Below, piece by piece: positions 7,989-16,052 of a stretch of 33,869 bases of DNA (the first letter of the stretch is position 1; the number at the start of each line of letters is the position of its first letter). The notes beneath the pieces were generated by a model, which saw only the letters and a program-made list of their open reading frames with translations, ran no database searches and was not told where the DNA came from. Made by a program: the position numbers and the translations under genes. This stretch comes from Alphaproteobacteria bacterium (GTDB taxonomy: Bacteria > Pseudomonadota > Alphaproteobacteria > JAEUKQ01): NCBI GenBank assembly GCA_016794225.1, contig JAEUKQ010000012.1, positions 1-33,869 of the forward strand. The letters run 5' to 3'.

Positions 7989-8063
7989 TGGTGGGCGCGA
8001 CAAGGATTGAACTTGTGACCCCATCCGTGTGAAGGATGTGCTCTTCCACTGAGCTACGCGCCC
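7989..8063 (-). tRNA. tRNA-Val (anticodon CAC)
   Basis: On the minus strand the 75 bases fold as a cloverleaf. The acceptor stem is GGGCGCG/CGCGCCC and the D-arm TAGCTCAGTGGAAGAGC. The anticodon stem CATCC/GGATG encloses TTCACAC, giving CAC (valine codon GTG). The T-arm contains AGTTCAATCCT. Discriminator A and an encoded CCA complete it. Confidence 0.95.
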
Positions 8064-8088
8064 GCAGTATGCAGCCGAGATGTTGGGT

Positions 8089-8117
8089 ACCATAAAAATC
8101 TTCTAGAAGCTGGTCAA
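8089..8117 (-). promoter_or_regulatory. Promoter for tRNA-Val
   Basis: On the minus strand, TTGACC (complement of 8112-8117) is followed after exactly 17 bases by TATGGT (complement of 8089-8094). This would start transcription roughly 20 bases ahead of the tRNA 5' end at 8063. It is a good sigma-70 match. Confidence 0.55.
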
Positions 8118-8323
8118 TCAGAATCTGACATATATCGTATTTTTGTATCCTAACCAATTTACAATATTTAATAATTAAATGTTACAAAATTACCACATTC
8201 GACTATTAAAACGCGTTCAAGTTTAATCAAATATTGCTATCAACACTGTTTTCTGACAAGATCACTAGCGGGAAATATTGTTCCCTTTTGTATCAAACTA
8301 AAACCTTAACAAGGAATTATATA

Positions 8324-8533
8324 ATGCGTTTATTGACAAAAGTAGCCCTTGCCGGGTTTGTTGCTTTTAGTGTGCTTGGTTTGGCCGCTTGTGGTGAAAG
8401 CGATGTTGACAAAGCAAAAAGACTAGGCAAAGAGGCTTGTGAAAAGAATATTACTACCAATATCCCAAAAGAACAACGCGATAAACTGGTTGAAGATTGT
8501 AAGAAAGCGGTTGATTCTGCTACATATCGCTAA
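8324..8533 (+). CDS. Small cysteine-paired lipoprotein (first of two)
   Basis: A 69-residue protein with a lipoprotein signal peptide ending in the lipobox LAAC (lipidated Cys at 23), followed by GESD. The mature part is a short charged helical stretch with two more cysteines, C39 (KEACEKN) and C59 (VEDCKKA), which could link two helices. The start is the ATG at 8324, preceded by AAGGA at 8311-8315; an upstream in-frame start at 8234 would bury the signal peptide. Family and function are unknown. A second lipoprotein of the same plan follows at 8688, separated by a long hairpin terminator. Confidence 0.75.
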   Translation: MRLLTKVALAGFVAFSVLGLAACGESDVDKAKRLGKEACEKNITTNIPKEQRDKLVEDCKKAVDSATYR

Positions 8534-8568
8534 AACATTCATAATATTTTAACAATCAAACGTCTTGG

Positions 8569-8656
8569 CCACCCGCAAGAATAAATTAGCACCCTGTTTT
8601 GCCGGTATTGTTTTTAAACAAGTCAGGGGCTGTTGTGTTTTGCGGGTGGTTTTTTT
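8569..8656 (+). terminator. Long layered hairpin terminator between the two small lipoprotein genes
   Basis: CCACCCGCAA (8569-8578) pairs perfectly with TTGCGGGTGG (8640-8649), which is followed by seven T residues (8650-8656). The 61-base interior contains further complementary arms, CCCTG (8592-8596) with CAGGG (8624-8628), and an inner TTGTTT/AAACAA. It has every mark of an intrinsic terminator, but with an unusually long structured loop. Confidence 0.75.
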
Positions 8657-8687
8657 ATAAAACCAAAGCCTATAAAAGAGGATAAAA

Positions 8688-8903
8688 ATGAAAAAAAATC
8701 TGATAACGACCTTAATTCTAGCTAGCATGGGTTTACTGTCAGCATGTGGCGATAGCAACGAAAAACTTGCACGCCAAGTATGCGAAGAACAAATGGGCAA
8801 GGATTCGCGCGTGGCTTCAATGAGCCAGGCCGAGAAAGATTTAGCTTTGAAATTGTGCGTTGAGCTTGCAACAGAAGCCCTTAAGAATGGTGCAAAGCCA
8901 TAA
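8688..8903 (+). CDS. Small cysteine-paired lipoprotein (second of two)
   Basis: A 71-residue protein with lipobox LSAC (lipidated Cys at 20) followed by GDSNEKLARQVC. As in the gene at 8324, the short mature helix-rich region has two further cysteines (C32 and C57) and many charged residues. The residue after the lipidated Cys is Gly and then Asp; Asp in the +3 position does not by itself decide inner or outer membrane retention. The ribosome site AGAGGA lies just before the ATG. The gene starts 31 bases after the T-tract of the preceding hairpin, so it needs read-through or its own promoter. Function unknown; probably a diverged paralogue of its neighbour. Confidence 0.75.
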   Translation: MKKNLITTLILASMGLLSACGDSNEKLARQVCEEQMGKDSRVASMSQAEKDLALKLCVELATEALKNGAKP

Positions 8904-8963
8904 TATTGTGCATAGTATAAATTTAGCAGCTAAGATTGATCAATTTTTTGTTATTCTTGGGTG

Positions 8964-9584
8964 CTAATTGGTTTTGGCAGCAACTTTTTGTTTTAAAAGC
9001 TCGATAAGCTTTGTTAAATCGTTGCTGCCTTTTAGTATCGTTGCAAAATCATCCCGAAGGGTTGCTGCCTGGCTCAGTCCTTCAACAACAAAATCGGTAA
9101 TTAGATAGCGCTCTTGTTCAAGACGTAATTGCCAATCAATTTGTAACCTATCTGAAGCTGTTTTACCGGTGATAACGGTAACAACAATATAAGAATTCTG
9201 ATTCTTGGTTGTTCGGATTATGTCAAGCTTCTGCCCTGAATATGCGGCCAGAAGTGCTGCAAAATTTTTGGCATTGTATAGCCGGAATATCGTAACATAT
9301 TCCTGTTTCTGTTGGTCGGTTGAGCGGTTCCAATATCTTCCAACAACAAACTTGGCTAAACCCGGTATGTCTGAATATTTATCAAGGAAGGTGAGCATCC
9401 GCTCTTCCCGCGTTTTTTTATCTATGCCCGCAATAGTTAATGAATTAATAGCTTCGTCAGCAATACTGCGAATAAAGTCTGCCGGGCTTGGCGGTGTTTG
9501 AGCCGATAATTGTGGAGCAACGAAAAACAAAGCCCCCAGAATAACCAGTTTTTTATATAGCCCAATAGGCGACAAGTTTACCAA
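8964..9584 (-). CDS. MlaC/Ttg2D-like phospholipid-binding periplasmic protein
   Basis: A 206-residue exported protein of the MlaC (toluene-tolerance Ttg2D) family, which carries phospholipids across the periplasm between outer-membrane and inner-membrane Mla complexes. The signal peptide ends near QLSA, before QTPPSP. The mature part shows family features: FIRSIADEAINSL, then ERMLTFLDKYSDIPGLAKFVVGRYW, then LRLEQERYLITDFVVEGLS. The start is a TTG at 9584, supported by a GGGAGGG ribosome site (complement of 9589-9595) 4 bases upstream. No mlaD/E/F genes are in the window. It lies 66 bases after dppF on the same strand without a visible terminator, so some co-transcription is possible, but its own strong ribosome site suggests independent expression. 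Confidence 0.85.
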   Translation of the reverse strand: MVNLSPIGLYKKLVILGALFFVAPQLSAQTPPSPADFIRSIADEAINSLTIAGIDKKTREERMLTFLDKYSDIPGLAKFVVGRYWNRSTDQQKQEYVTIFRLYNAKNFAALLAAYSGQKLDIIRTTKNQNSYIVVTVITGKTASDRLQIDWQLRLEQERYLITDFVVEGLSQAATLRDDFATILKGSNDLTKLIELLKQKVAAKTN

Positions 9585-9650
9585 GCTACCCTCCCATCAA
9601 CAGATGGGCTGATTGTATCATAAAATAAAACAGGGCACAAGTTTTGTGAA

Positions 9651-10664
9651 TTACTTTAAGCCGGTTTGGACAAATTTTTCAGCATGATGGCATGAAACCT
9701 GGTGACCATTCACAGGTCGCAACTCTGGGATCATTTTTGTACATATATCTGTTGCATATGGACAACGTTTATGAAAAGTACACCCTGGTGGCGGTGCAAG
9801 CGGTGAAGGCATTTCTCCCTTCAAAACAATTCGCCCAGATTGTTTAGGATTATCAACAGAGGGCGTACTTGCCAAAAGCGCATGGGTATAAGGATGGAGC
9901 GCACCTGAAAATATTTGATCTTTGGTACCATGTTCAACAATTTTGCCAAGGTAAAGGACGGCAACGCTATCAGCAATATGTTTAACAACTGTTAGGTCAT
10001 GTGAGATAAAAATATAAGAAAGTTTTAGCTCTTGTTGTAGGGATGCCATCAGGTTTAAAACCTGCGCACGAACTGACACGTCCAGTGCTGAAACAGGCTC
10101 GTCGGCAACAACAATTTTTGGGTTAAGCATTAACGCGCGGGCGATAGCAATACGTTGGCGTTGACCGCCTGAAAACATATGTGGATATCGCTGCGCGTGT
10201 TCAGGGCGTAATCCAACCTTTCCAAGCATTGTTATAACCTTTTCGCGCCGTTCAGATAGCTTAAGGGGGGTATTAATTTTTAATGGTTCAGCAAGTAAAT
10301 TACCAATTTTATGTCTTGGGTTCAGTGAACCATAAGGATTTTGAAAAATCATCTGAACAAATGGTCGAAATTGTTTCAACGTCGATCTATTAGGGTTACT
10401 GACGTCTTGCCCTTGTAAAAATAGTTGCCCTAGGGTGGGGCGTTCAATAAGCGTAATCATTCGGGCCAAAGTTGATTTTCCTGAGCCCGATTCCCCAACG
10501 ATTGCAAGCGTTTGTGCTGTTTTTAATGATAAATGCACACCGTTTACGGCTTTTAGTGTTTGAACCTTACCAAAAAAACCATTTTTTAGGTTATAGTATT
10601 TGGCAAGATTAACGGTTTTTAGTACAACATCATCAATTTCTTGGGAGCTATTTTGTAGATTCAT
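9651..10664 (-). CDS. dppF: Dipeptide/oligopeptide ABC transporter ATP-binding protein DppF
   Basis: A 337-residue ATPase that, with DppD, powers peptide uptake through the DppBC channel. It has Walker [13 protein letters not shown] signature [14 protein letters not shown], Walker [15 protein letters not shown] and the H-loop ISHDLTVV. The C-terminal extension of peptide-transporter ATPases is present ([10 protein letters not shown], then a cysteine motif [14 protein letters not shown] and a final CHH) and in this family can bind an iron-sulfur cluster. Start chosen at 10664, where its ATG overlaps the dppD stop codon (ATGA, 10661-10664), a tight translational coupling; an in-frame start at 10694 is less likely. 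The transported peptide or other solute is not determined by sequence. Confidence 0.92.
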   Translation of the reverse strand: MNLQNSSQEIDDVVLKTVNLAKYYNLKNGFFGKVQTLKAVNGVHLSLKTAQTLAIVGESGSGKSTLARMITLIERPTLGQLFLQGQDVSNPNRSTLKQFRPFVQMIFQNPYGSLNPRHKIGNLLAEPLKINTPLKLSERREKVITMLGKVGLRPEHAQRYPHMFSGGQRQRIAIARALMLNPKIVVADEPVSALDVSVRAQVLNLMASLQQELKLSYIFISHDLTVVKHIADSVAVLYLGKIVEHGTKDQIFSGALHPYTHALLASTPSVDNPKQSGRIVLKGEMPSPLAPPPGCTFHKRCPYATDICTKMIPELRPVNGHQVSCHHAEKFVQTGLK

Positions 10665-11635
10665 GATTGAGGTTGACCTAAGGGATAGTGACAACGAACA
10701 TGTTGCTTTTTTTCATTTTCTTTCAATGCAGGTGAATTAATCCGGCATGTTTCTTGAACTTTCTGGCAACGTGGGTGAAACAAACAACCGCTTAAGCGAT
10801 CATAAGCACCTGGAACAGTACCAGGGATAGATAATAAGCTTTCTCCTTGGCGGCTACGTTCGGGCAGGGCTTGCAGCAAGGCCGCGGTATAAGGATGCTG
10901 GGGATTTTTAAACAACCGATCTGCTGGTTGCTTTTCAACAACCTGACCGGCATACATTACCATAATCTGTTCAGCCATTTCGGCAACCACACCCATATCA
11001 TGGGTTATCAAGATTAGTGCCATACCGGTTTCTTGTTGCAATTTGCGCAGTAAATCAAGAATTTGTGCCTGAATCGTGACATCAAGAGCAGTTGTTGGTT
11101 CGTCTGCAATAAGTAATTTGGGATTACAAGCAATTGCCATTGCAATCATAACCCGCTGATTCATGCCCCCAGATAATTGGTGGGGGTATGAATCAAGCCT
11201 TTTATCTGGTGCGGGAATGCCAACGCGTTCTAATAATTCAATTGCTTTTCGACGTCTATCGCGTTTATTACCACCTTGGTGAATGGCCAAGGTTTCCATG
11301 ATCTGATACCCGATGGTAAAGCATGGGTTAAGGCTTGTCGTTGGTTCTTGAAAGATCATGGCCACATCTTTGCCAAGCATGCTGCGTCTTTTGGGTGCAG
11401 AAATGCGCAATAAATCCACCTGATTAAATTGCAAAATGTCGGCACGAACCTGACCAGGCCAAGGAACAAGGCCCATCGCAGCAAGCATCGTAACACTTTT
11501 TCCTGAACCAGATTCACCAACAATTCCAAGGGTTTGACCTGATTCAATCGACAAATTTAGTCCATCAACAGCACGGAATGCACCGCGCATGGTCGGGAAT
11601 TCAACTGTTAGATTGCGAATTTCCAATAAAGGCAT
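10661..11635 (-). CDS. dppD: Dipeptide/oligopeptide ABC transporter ATP-binding protein DppD
   Basis: A 324-residue ATPase, partner of DppF on the cytoplasmic face of the transporter. Motifs in order: Walker [11 protein letters not shown]-loop [12 protein letters not shown], signature [16 protein letters not shown], Walker [16 protein letters not shown]-loop ITHDMGVV, then the peptide-transporter C-terminal region with [12 protein letters not shown] and a cysteine motif ([14 protein letters not shown] and a later RCH). The ABC signature has MN where most relatives have QR or MR, a tolerated variation. It begins one base after the dppC stop codon and ends in a 4-base overlap with dppF, so the ATPases are translated with the permease genes. 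Confidence 0.92.
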   Translation of the reverse strand: MPLLEIRNLTVEFPTMRGAFRAVDGLNLSIESGQTLGIVGESGSGKSVTMLAAMGLVPWPGQVRADILQFNQVDLLRISAPKRRSMLGKDVAMIFQEPTTSLNPCFTIGYQIMETLAIHQGGNKRDRRRKAIELLERVGIPAPDKRLDSYPHQLSGGMNQRVMIAMAIACNPKLLIADEPTTALDVTIQAQILDLLRKLQQETGMALILITHDMGVVAEMAEQIMVMYAGQVVEKQPADRLFKNPQHPYTAALLQALPERSRQGESLLSIPGTVPGAYDRLSGCLFHPRCQKVQETCRINSPALKENEKKQHVRCHYPLGQPQS

Positions 11636-11636
11636 G

Positions 11637-12542
11637 TTATGTCCGCTTTAATTTGGGGTCTAGGGCATCACGCAATCCATCACCCATTAGGTTAAAGGCT
11701 AATACGGTTATCAAAATACATAATCCAGGCAGAGTAACAATCCAGGGATGCTGCGTAATAAAACTGCGGGCTTCAGATAACATAGTTCCCCATTCGGCTG
11801 TTGGTGGTTGTGCGCCGTATCCCAAAAAACCAAGAGCTGCTGCATCAAGAATGGCGCTTGAAAAACTTAAAGTTGCTTGCACAATTAATGGCGGAAGACA
11901 GTTTGGCAGCAATGTTATTAACATAAGTCTTAATGAACCAGCGCCAGCAACACGTGAAGCAATAACATATTCTTTGTTAATTTCAGATATAACAGCAGCC
12001 CGGGTTAAGCGGGCATAATGCGGTAAAACTGTAATAGATATAGCAATCATGGCGTTTGTTAGACTTTTTTCTAGGATTGCAATAATTACCAAGGCCATGA
12101 GAAGGCTAGGAAGTGCTTGAATAATATCCATAAGACGCATGATCATAAAATCAACCCAGCCACCAAAATAACCGGCAATCAACCCAAGTGATACACCAAA
12201 AATCAGCGAAAGTGTAACAACGATTAACCCGATAATAAGAGATAAACGTGCACCATGAATAAGACGCGATAAAATATCACGTCCAACGTTATCTGTGCCC
12301 AAAAAATGATCAACCATACTGCCTTCTACCCAGGCGGGTGGTAACAGAAAACGTCCTTCAAACTGGTACGCAGGATCATAAGGGGCCAATAAATCGGCTA
12401 AAATCGCAACGATAATTAGGGCAACAATCAGAAAAAAACCAACTAGTGCCCCTTTGTTTCTTGAAAAGTTGCGCCAAAATTCTGCAAAAACACTTGGAAC
12501 TATTACTTGATGAGATGTTTTTTGGTCTATTTCAGCGGCCAT
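11637..12542 (-). CDS. dppC: Dipeptide/oligopeptide ABC transporter permease DppC
   Basis: A 301-residue inner-membrane permease. The N-terminal OppC-type segment ([18 protein letters not shown]) is followed by a periplasmic stretch containing the usual [24 protein letters not shown]. Then come about five more helices and the ATPase-contacting EAA loop around [20 protein letters not shown]. Length and order are standard. Its ATG overlaps the end of dppB by 11 bases and its stop is one base from the dppD start, as expected of a tightly packed operon. Confidence 0.93.
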   Translation of the reverse strand: MAAEIDQKTSHQVIVPSVFAEFWRNFSRNKGALVGFFLIVALIIVAILADLLAPYDPAYQFEGRFLLPPAWVEGSMVDHFLGTDNVGRDILSRLIHGARLSLIIGLIVVTLSLIFGVSLGLIAGYFGGWVDFMIMRLMDIIQALPSLLMALVIIAILEKSLTNAMIAISITVLPHYARLTRAAVISEINKEYVIASRVAGAGSLRLMLITLLPNCLPPLIVQATLSFSSAILDAAALGFLGYGAQPPTAEWGTMLSEARSFITQHPWIVTLPGLCILITVLAFNLMGDGLRDALDPKLKRT

Positions 12543-13542
12543 GGCGAATCCTTGGGTTTATAAGCCCATATAAAATATCGATTATGAAGTTAACAATCAT
12601 GATAAAACTGGCAACCAGTAAAACTGCACCTTGCAAAACAGGGTAATCACGCCGGTCAAGCGAATCGATAAGCCATTTACCAATACCAGGCCAAGAAAAT
12701 ATTGTTTCTGTCAATACGGCACCTGCGAGCAGCGAGCCTGTTTGAAGGCCTATAACAGTAATAACCGGTATCAGGGCATTGCGCAGGCCATGGATTAAAA
12801 CGATCCTTTTGGGGTTTAGCCCCTTAGCTTTTGCTGTTCTTATATAATCTTCACCCATTACCTCGATCATCGACGAACGAGTCATGCGCGCAATAATGGC
12901 AAGTGGAATTGTTCCAAGCGCCAATGTTGGAAGTATAAGGTGGTGTATGGCCGAATAAAAAGCCGGCCAATCATTGCTCAGGATACAATCTAACAATAAA
13001 AAGCCTGTGATTGGTTCGACATAAAATTCAAAAGATAAGCGACCTGATACAGGTGTCCAGCCAAGCGTGATGGAAAATAACAATATCAACAAAAGACCCC
13101 ACCAAAAAATTGGTAGTGATTGTCCTGTCAAAGCTGTGCCCATGGTTAGATAATCGCTAACTTTACCGCGTCTTAGGGCTGCAATAATTCCAAGCGGTAT
13201 GCCAAAAACAATACCAAACAACATGGCAGATAGGGCAAGTTCTATTGTTGCAGGAAACAAATCCCAAAATTCACTAAGAACTGGTTTGGATGTAACAATA
13301 GAATTACCCAAATCGCCCTGCACAACCTGATTAATGTAGATGCCATACTGCACAATTAACGGCTGATCCAAACCAAGTCTTGCCTTGGCTTCTTCAACCC
13401 AGCGCGGGTCAACGGCGCGTTCGCCAAGCATTGCGGTAATTGGGTCTCCCTTTATTAGGCGGACCATGGAAAACGTCAGCAGTGTAACACCAATAAAAGT
13501 TGGTATTAATAATAAAAAGCGATTTAGAAAAAAACGCAACAT
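12532..13542 (-). CDS. dppB: Dipeptide/oligopeptide ABC transporter permease DppB
   Basis: A 336-residue inner-membrane permease with six hydrophobic helices. It begins MLRFFLNRFLLLIPTFIGVTLLTFSMVRLIKGDP, typical of DppB/OppB. It contains the RLGLDQPLIVQYGIYINQVVQGDLGNS segment and the EAA-type loop EVMGEDYIRTAKAKGLNPKRIV that docks on the ATPases. It is slightly long because of a periplasmic insert around VEPITGFLLLDCILSNDWPAF, as in glutathione/dipeptide relatives. A terminator hairpin lies between dppA and this gene, so its expression is probably much lower than that of the binding protein. Confidence 0.93.
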   Translation of the reverse strand: MLRFFLNRFLLLIPTFIGVTLLTFSMVRLIKGDPITAMLGERAVDPRWVEEAKARLGLDQPLIVQYGIYINQVVQGDLGNSIVTSKPVLSEFWDLFPATIELALSAMLFGIVFGIPLGIIAALRRGKVSDYLTMGTALTGQSLPIFWWGLLLILLFSITLGWTPVSGRLSFEFYVEPITGFLLLDCILSNDWPAFYSAIHHLILPTLALGTIPLAIIARMTRSSMIEVMGEDYIRTAKAKGLNPKRIVLIHGLRNALIPVITVIGLQTGSLLAGAVLTETIFSWPGIGKWLIDSLDRRDYPVLQGAVLLVASFIMIVNFIIDILYGLINPRIRHGR

Positions 13543-13727
13543 TTGTCTGCTTTAATCTTTCAACGGGGTCATCAATAACAATTATGCAATCAATAAACAG
13601 ACTTCTGAGGAAAAAGTAAACTATTCTTTTTAGTTATTCCATATTTATAACGAAAAACTAATCTTGTGGCACATTAATTTTATGAAACACGTATGTTTAC
13701 ATCATATAGAACCGCTATAAAATAAAA

Positions 13728-13756
13728 AAGGGCTTTACCTGAAAGATAAAGCCCTT
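13728..13756 (-). terminator. Terminator hairpin between dppA and dppB
   Basis: On the minus strand, AAGGGCTTTA pairs perfectly with TAAAGCCCTT around a 9-base loop and runs into TTTTATTTTAT. It sits 21 bases after the dppA stop. It should end most dppA transcripts and let a fraction continue into dppBCDF, unless those genes have their own promoter in 13543-13727, where I see no strong match. Confidence 0.75.
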
Positions 13757-13776
13757 GGCAATTTAAGAAGTAAAAA

Positions 13777-15372
13777 TTACTTCAATTCAACACCATAAAA
13801 ATCATGCGAACCAAACGGGCTAATTTGATAACCCGTCACATTGGACCGGGTAATCTCGGTAGCTATCGAGTGCGCAATAGTAAACCATGGTGCTTCTTCC
13901 TTAAATATAACCTGTGCTTGTTCGTAAAGCTTTGTACGTTCGGCTTGATTACTTACTTGCCGTGCTTTAACAATTAGGTCATCAAAGGGTTTATGGCACC
14001 ACCGAGCTGTGCTGGAGCCAGCAGCAGCGCATGACAACAGGTTACCAAAGAAGTTGTCTGGATCACCATAGTCACCTGTCCAGCCAAGCAAGCCCATATC
14101 ATGTTCGCCTTTGCGCAAACGGTCTAAATATTCACCCCATTCATAGCTAACTAGGCGAACTTTAATACCAACCTTTGCCAAATCGGCCTGCATTAATTCA
14201 GCCATTGCCTTGGCATTTGGGTTGTATGGACGTTGAACTGGCATCCACCACAATGTTGCTTCAAAGCCATTAGGATAACCGGCAGCAGCCAATAATTCCT
14301 TGGCCTTGTTAACATTATACTGATAGTCTTTTACGCTTTTGTTATAAGACCAAAGAGTTGGTGGGATTGGGTTTGTTGCTGGAGTTCCCGAACCAAGATA
14401 TACGGCCTTAACAATATTGGCTTTGTTTAAAGCCATGTTGATAGCCTGCCGTACACGTTTGTCATTAAACGGCTTCTTTTCTGTGTTAAAAGCAAGATAA
14501 CCAATATTGAAACCTTCTTGTTGTAAAACACGCAGATTTTTATCGGCTTTCATTGACTCGATCTCGGCCGGATTGGGGTATGCCATCACATGGCATTCAC
14601 CTGCACGCATTTTCTGATAACGAATTGAAGCATCTTTCGTGATTGCAAAAACTAAAGTATCAATTTTAGCTGCACCACGCCAGTATTTATCATTCTTCGT
14701 ATACCGGATTGCCGAGTCCTTTTGGTAATTCACTAAGACGAAAGGACCTGTTCCAACTGGGTCGGTGTCCAGTCTTTCCGGTGTACCCGCTTTCAATAAT
14801 TTATCAGCATATTCAGCCGACAGAATTGAAAATGAATGCAACGTTAAAATGCTGATGAAGGTAGCATCAGGTTTGGTCAAGGTGATTTTTACAGTATAAT
14901 CATCAACTTTTTCGACTGATTTAATTAAATTTGGTCCATCTACTTCGTTAAAATAGATGTAGTTTCCGCCTGAAACCTTATGATAAGGATGTTTTTCATC
15001 CATCATCCGTTTAAAGCTGAATAAAACATCATCAGCGTTAAATGGTCTTGTTGGTGTAAAGTTGCGTGTTGTATGCCACTGAACGCCGCGGCGTAGATAA
15101 AATGTATAGGTTAGGCCATCATCAGAAACTGTCCATGATTGGGCTAAGCCTGGTTCTGCTTCAGTCTTGCTGCCACGCACCTCAACCAAACGATTGTAAA
15201 TGGCTATTGACGAAGCATCAAATGTTGTGCCCGAAGTTGCCAATTGTGGGTTGAATGTTTCTGGACTGCCTTCTGAGCAGTATACAAGTGTCTTGTTCTG
15301 CGCTTGCACGGGTGCAATTGCTGATAGCGTAAGCCCAGCAACGGCAAGTGCTTGCCACAAATATCTTTTCAT
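13777..15372 (-). CDS. dppA: Dipeptide/oligopeptide ABC transporter substrate-binding protein DppA
   Basis: A 531-residue periplasmic binding protein of the SBP_bac_5 family. The signal peptide MKRYLWQALAVAGLTLSAIAPVQA is probably cut before QNK. Family signatures include YNRLVEVRGSKTEAEPGLAQSWTVSDDGLTYTFYLRRGVQWH, DPVGTGPFVLVNYQ, and a C-terminal GWTGDYGDPDNFFGNLLSC (the DY/D-P-D-N region) consistent with DppA of the dipeptide/haem type. The ligand is inferred. Start is supported by AAGGGAG 8 bases upstream. It is the first gene of the operon, has a strong hairpin in its leader (15392-15422) and is followed by a terminator-like hairpin before dppB, a common way to make binding protein in excess. 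Confidence 0.93.
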   Translation of the reverse strand: MKRYLWQALAVAGLTLSAIAPVQAQNKTLVYCSEGSPETFNPQLATSGTTFDASSIAIYNRLVEVRGSKTEAEPGLAQSWTVSDDGLTYTFYLRRGVQWHTTRNFTPTRPFNADDVLFSFKRMMDEKHPYHKVSGGNYIYFNEVDGPNLIKSVEKVDDYTVKITLTKPDATFISILTLHSFSILSAEYADKLLKAGTPERLDTDPVGTGPFVLVNYQKDSAIRYTKNDKYWRGAAKIDTLVFAITKDASIRYQKMRAGECHVMAYPNPAEIESMKADKNLRVLQQEGFNIGYLAFNTEKKPFNDKRVRQAINMALNKANIVKAVYLGSGTPATNPIPPTLWSYNKSVKDYQYNVNKAKELLAAAGYPNGFEATLWWMPVQRPYNPNAKAMAELMQADLAKVGIKVRLVSYEWGEYLDRLRKGEHDMGLLGWTGDYGDPDNFFGNLLSCAAAGSSTARWCHKPFDDLIVKARQVSNQAERTKLYEQAQVIFKEEAPWFTIAHSIATEITRSNVTGYQISPFGSHDFYGVELK

Positions 15373-15391
15373 CGAGTTTCTCCCTTAAGGT

Positions 15392-15422
15392 TGATCCACC
15401 ACCATCAAATGATGATGGATCA
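15392..15422 (-). promoter_or_regulatory. Leader hairpin upstream of dppA
   Basis: In the dppA mRNA direction, 13 bases beginning TGATCCATCATCA pair with TGGTGGTGGATCA across a 5-base loop. The stem has 11 Watson-Crick pairs and two G-U pairs, and the G-U pairs work only in RNA of this strand. It ends 19 bases before the start codon, just ahead of the ribosome site, and has no T-tract, so it is not a terminator. It could be an RNA control element, or an operator if read as DNA. A TTGACA-like -35 (complement of 15446-15451) lies upstream, but its implied start point would fall inside the hairpin. Confidence 0.45.
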
Positions 15423-15477
15423 GCCTATGACGATCAAGTAAGGTATGTCAATATCAAAACGGGAGACATAAGCTGAA

Positions 15478-15502
15478 TAAAAAGACACAAAATGTCTTTT
15501 TA
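15478..15502 (-). terminator. Terminator after tRNA-Thr
   Basis: TAAAAAGACA and TGTCTTTTTA form a perfect 10-base-pair stem around a 5-base loop. On the minus strand it lies 54 bases after the tRNA-Thr 3' end and its descending arm ends in TTTTTA, so it could end that transcript. It is symmetrical enough to work in either direction. Confidence 0.6.
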
Positions 15503-15555
15503 TGCCAATCCACTAACGGAATGAAGATATAAAGTGTTCGGTTTTGTAACTTAAA

Positions 15556-15630
15556 TGGTGCCGGATGCAAGATTCGAACTTGCGGCCTACTGATTACAAA
15601 TCAGTTGCTCTACCACTGAGCTAATCCGGC
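15556..15630 (-). tRNA. tRNA-Thr (anticodon TGT)
   Basis: The 75 bases on the minus strand fold as a cloverleaf. The acceptor stem is GCCGGAT/ATCCGGC and the D-arm TAGCTCAGTGGTAGAGC. The anticodon stem ACTGA/TCAGT encloses TTTGTAA, giving TGT (threonine codon ACA). The T-arm contains AGTTCGAATCT. Discriminator A plus an encoded CCA end it. A truncated integrase lies about 100 bases away on the 5' side of this tRNA. Confidence 0.95.
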
Positions 15631-15675
15631 GTATGCCCCTTATAAACTTGGTTTCCGGCATAATAACGTAAAAAA

Positions 15676-15710
15676 AGTTTTACACATTTTTGACCGAGTT
15701 TTACACATTT
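15676..15710. repeat. Pair of 14-bp direct repeats beside the integrase remnant
   Basis: AGTTTTACACATTT occurs at 15676-15689 and again at 15697-15710, a centre spacing of 21 bases or two helical turns. A related 10-base core, TTTTACACAT, occurs in reverse orientation at 15956-15965 inside the integrase fragment. Regular spacing beside an integrase stump suggests arm-type integrase-binding sites of a vanished element, but this is inference. Confidence 0.5.
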
Positions 15711-15730
15711 GTATTAAACCCACCCTCAAT

Positions 15731-16052
15731 CTATTTGTATTTTTCCAATTTTTCAACTGCTGATTTTGCCATTTTTGAATTTCTTGGTAAATACACTTCT
15801 AAAATTCGTTGGCAACGGTCAATAGTATGTCCACTGATTGATGCAATTTCTGGAACAGTTGCGCCGGCTTCAGCTAATCTGACAATGGCCGTGCGTCTTA
15901 AATCACGGAACTGTAGGTTTTTTAAACCAGCTTTTATCATTGCTCTTTTCCACACATGTGTAAAATAGTGTGTTTTCCATGAGTACCCAGTTTTGGTTGT
16001 AAGAATAAGAGGAGATTTTTTTACGAGTCTCTCTGCTATCAAGAATTGTTTA
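15731..16052 (-). pseudogene. C-terminal remnant of a tyrosine recombinase (phage-type integrase)
   Basis: About 107 residues match the C-terminal catalytic half of alphaproteobacterial phage integrases. Visible landmarks are LQFRDLRRTAIVRLAEAGATV with the second conserved arginine in DLRR, then IASISGH with the conserved Gly-His, then ILEVYLPRN with the tyrosine nucleophile, ending in MAKSAVEKLEKYK. The N-terminal DNA-binding domain and the first catalytic arginine are missing, because similarity stops right at the ispDF stop codon (16053-16055). An in-frame ATG at 16084 lies within ispDF, so the fragment could still be translated, but it cannot be an active recombinase. It looks like scar tissue from a lost prophage or island. 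Confidence 0.8.

Noticed and set aside
8549-8800. Leftward open frame of 83 codons across the lipoprotein pair
   Set aside because: It is the antisense of the structured terminator and of the second lipoprotein gene, which has a lipobox and ribosome site of its own.
11578-12018. Rightward 146-codon open frame antisense to dppC and dppD
   Set aside because: It lies wholly over two intact, strongly conserved transporter genes; long antisense frames are common opposite such genes.
15556-15630. tRNA-Thr as the attachment site of the lost integrative element
   Set aside because: The integrase remnant lies on the 5' side of the tRNA and no duplicated tRNA 3' end is visible in the window, so the sequence does not support this site.
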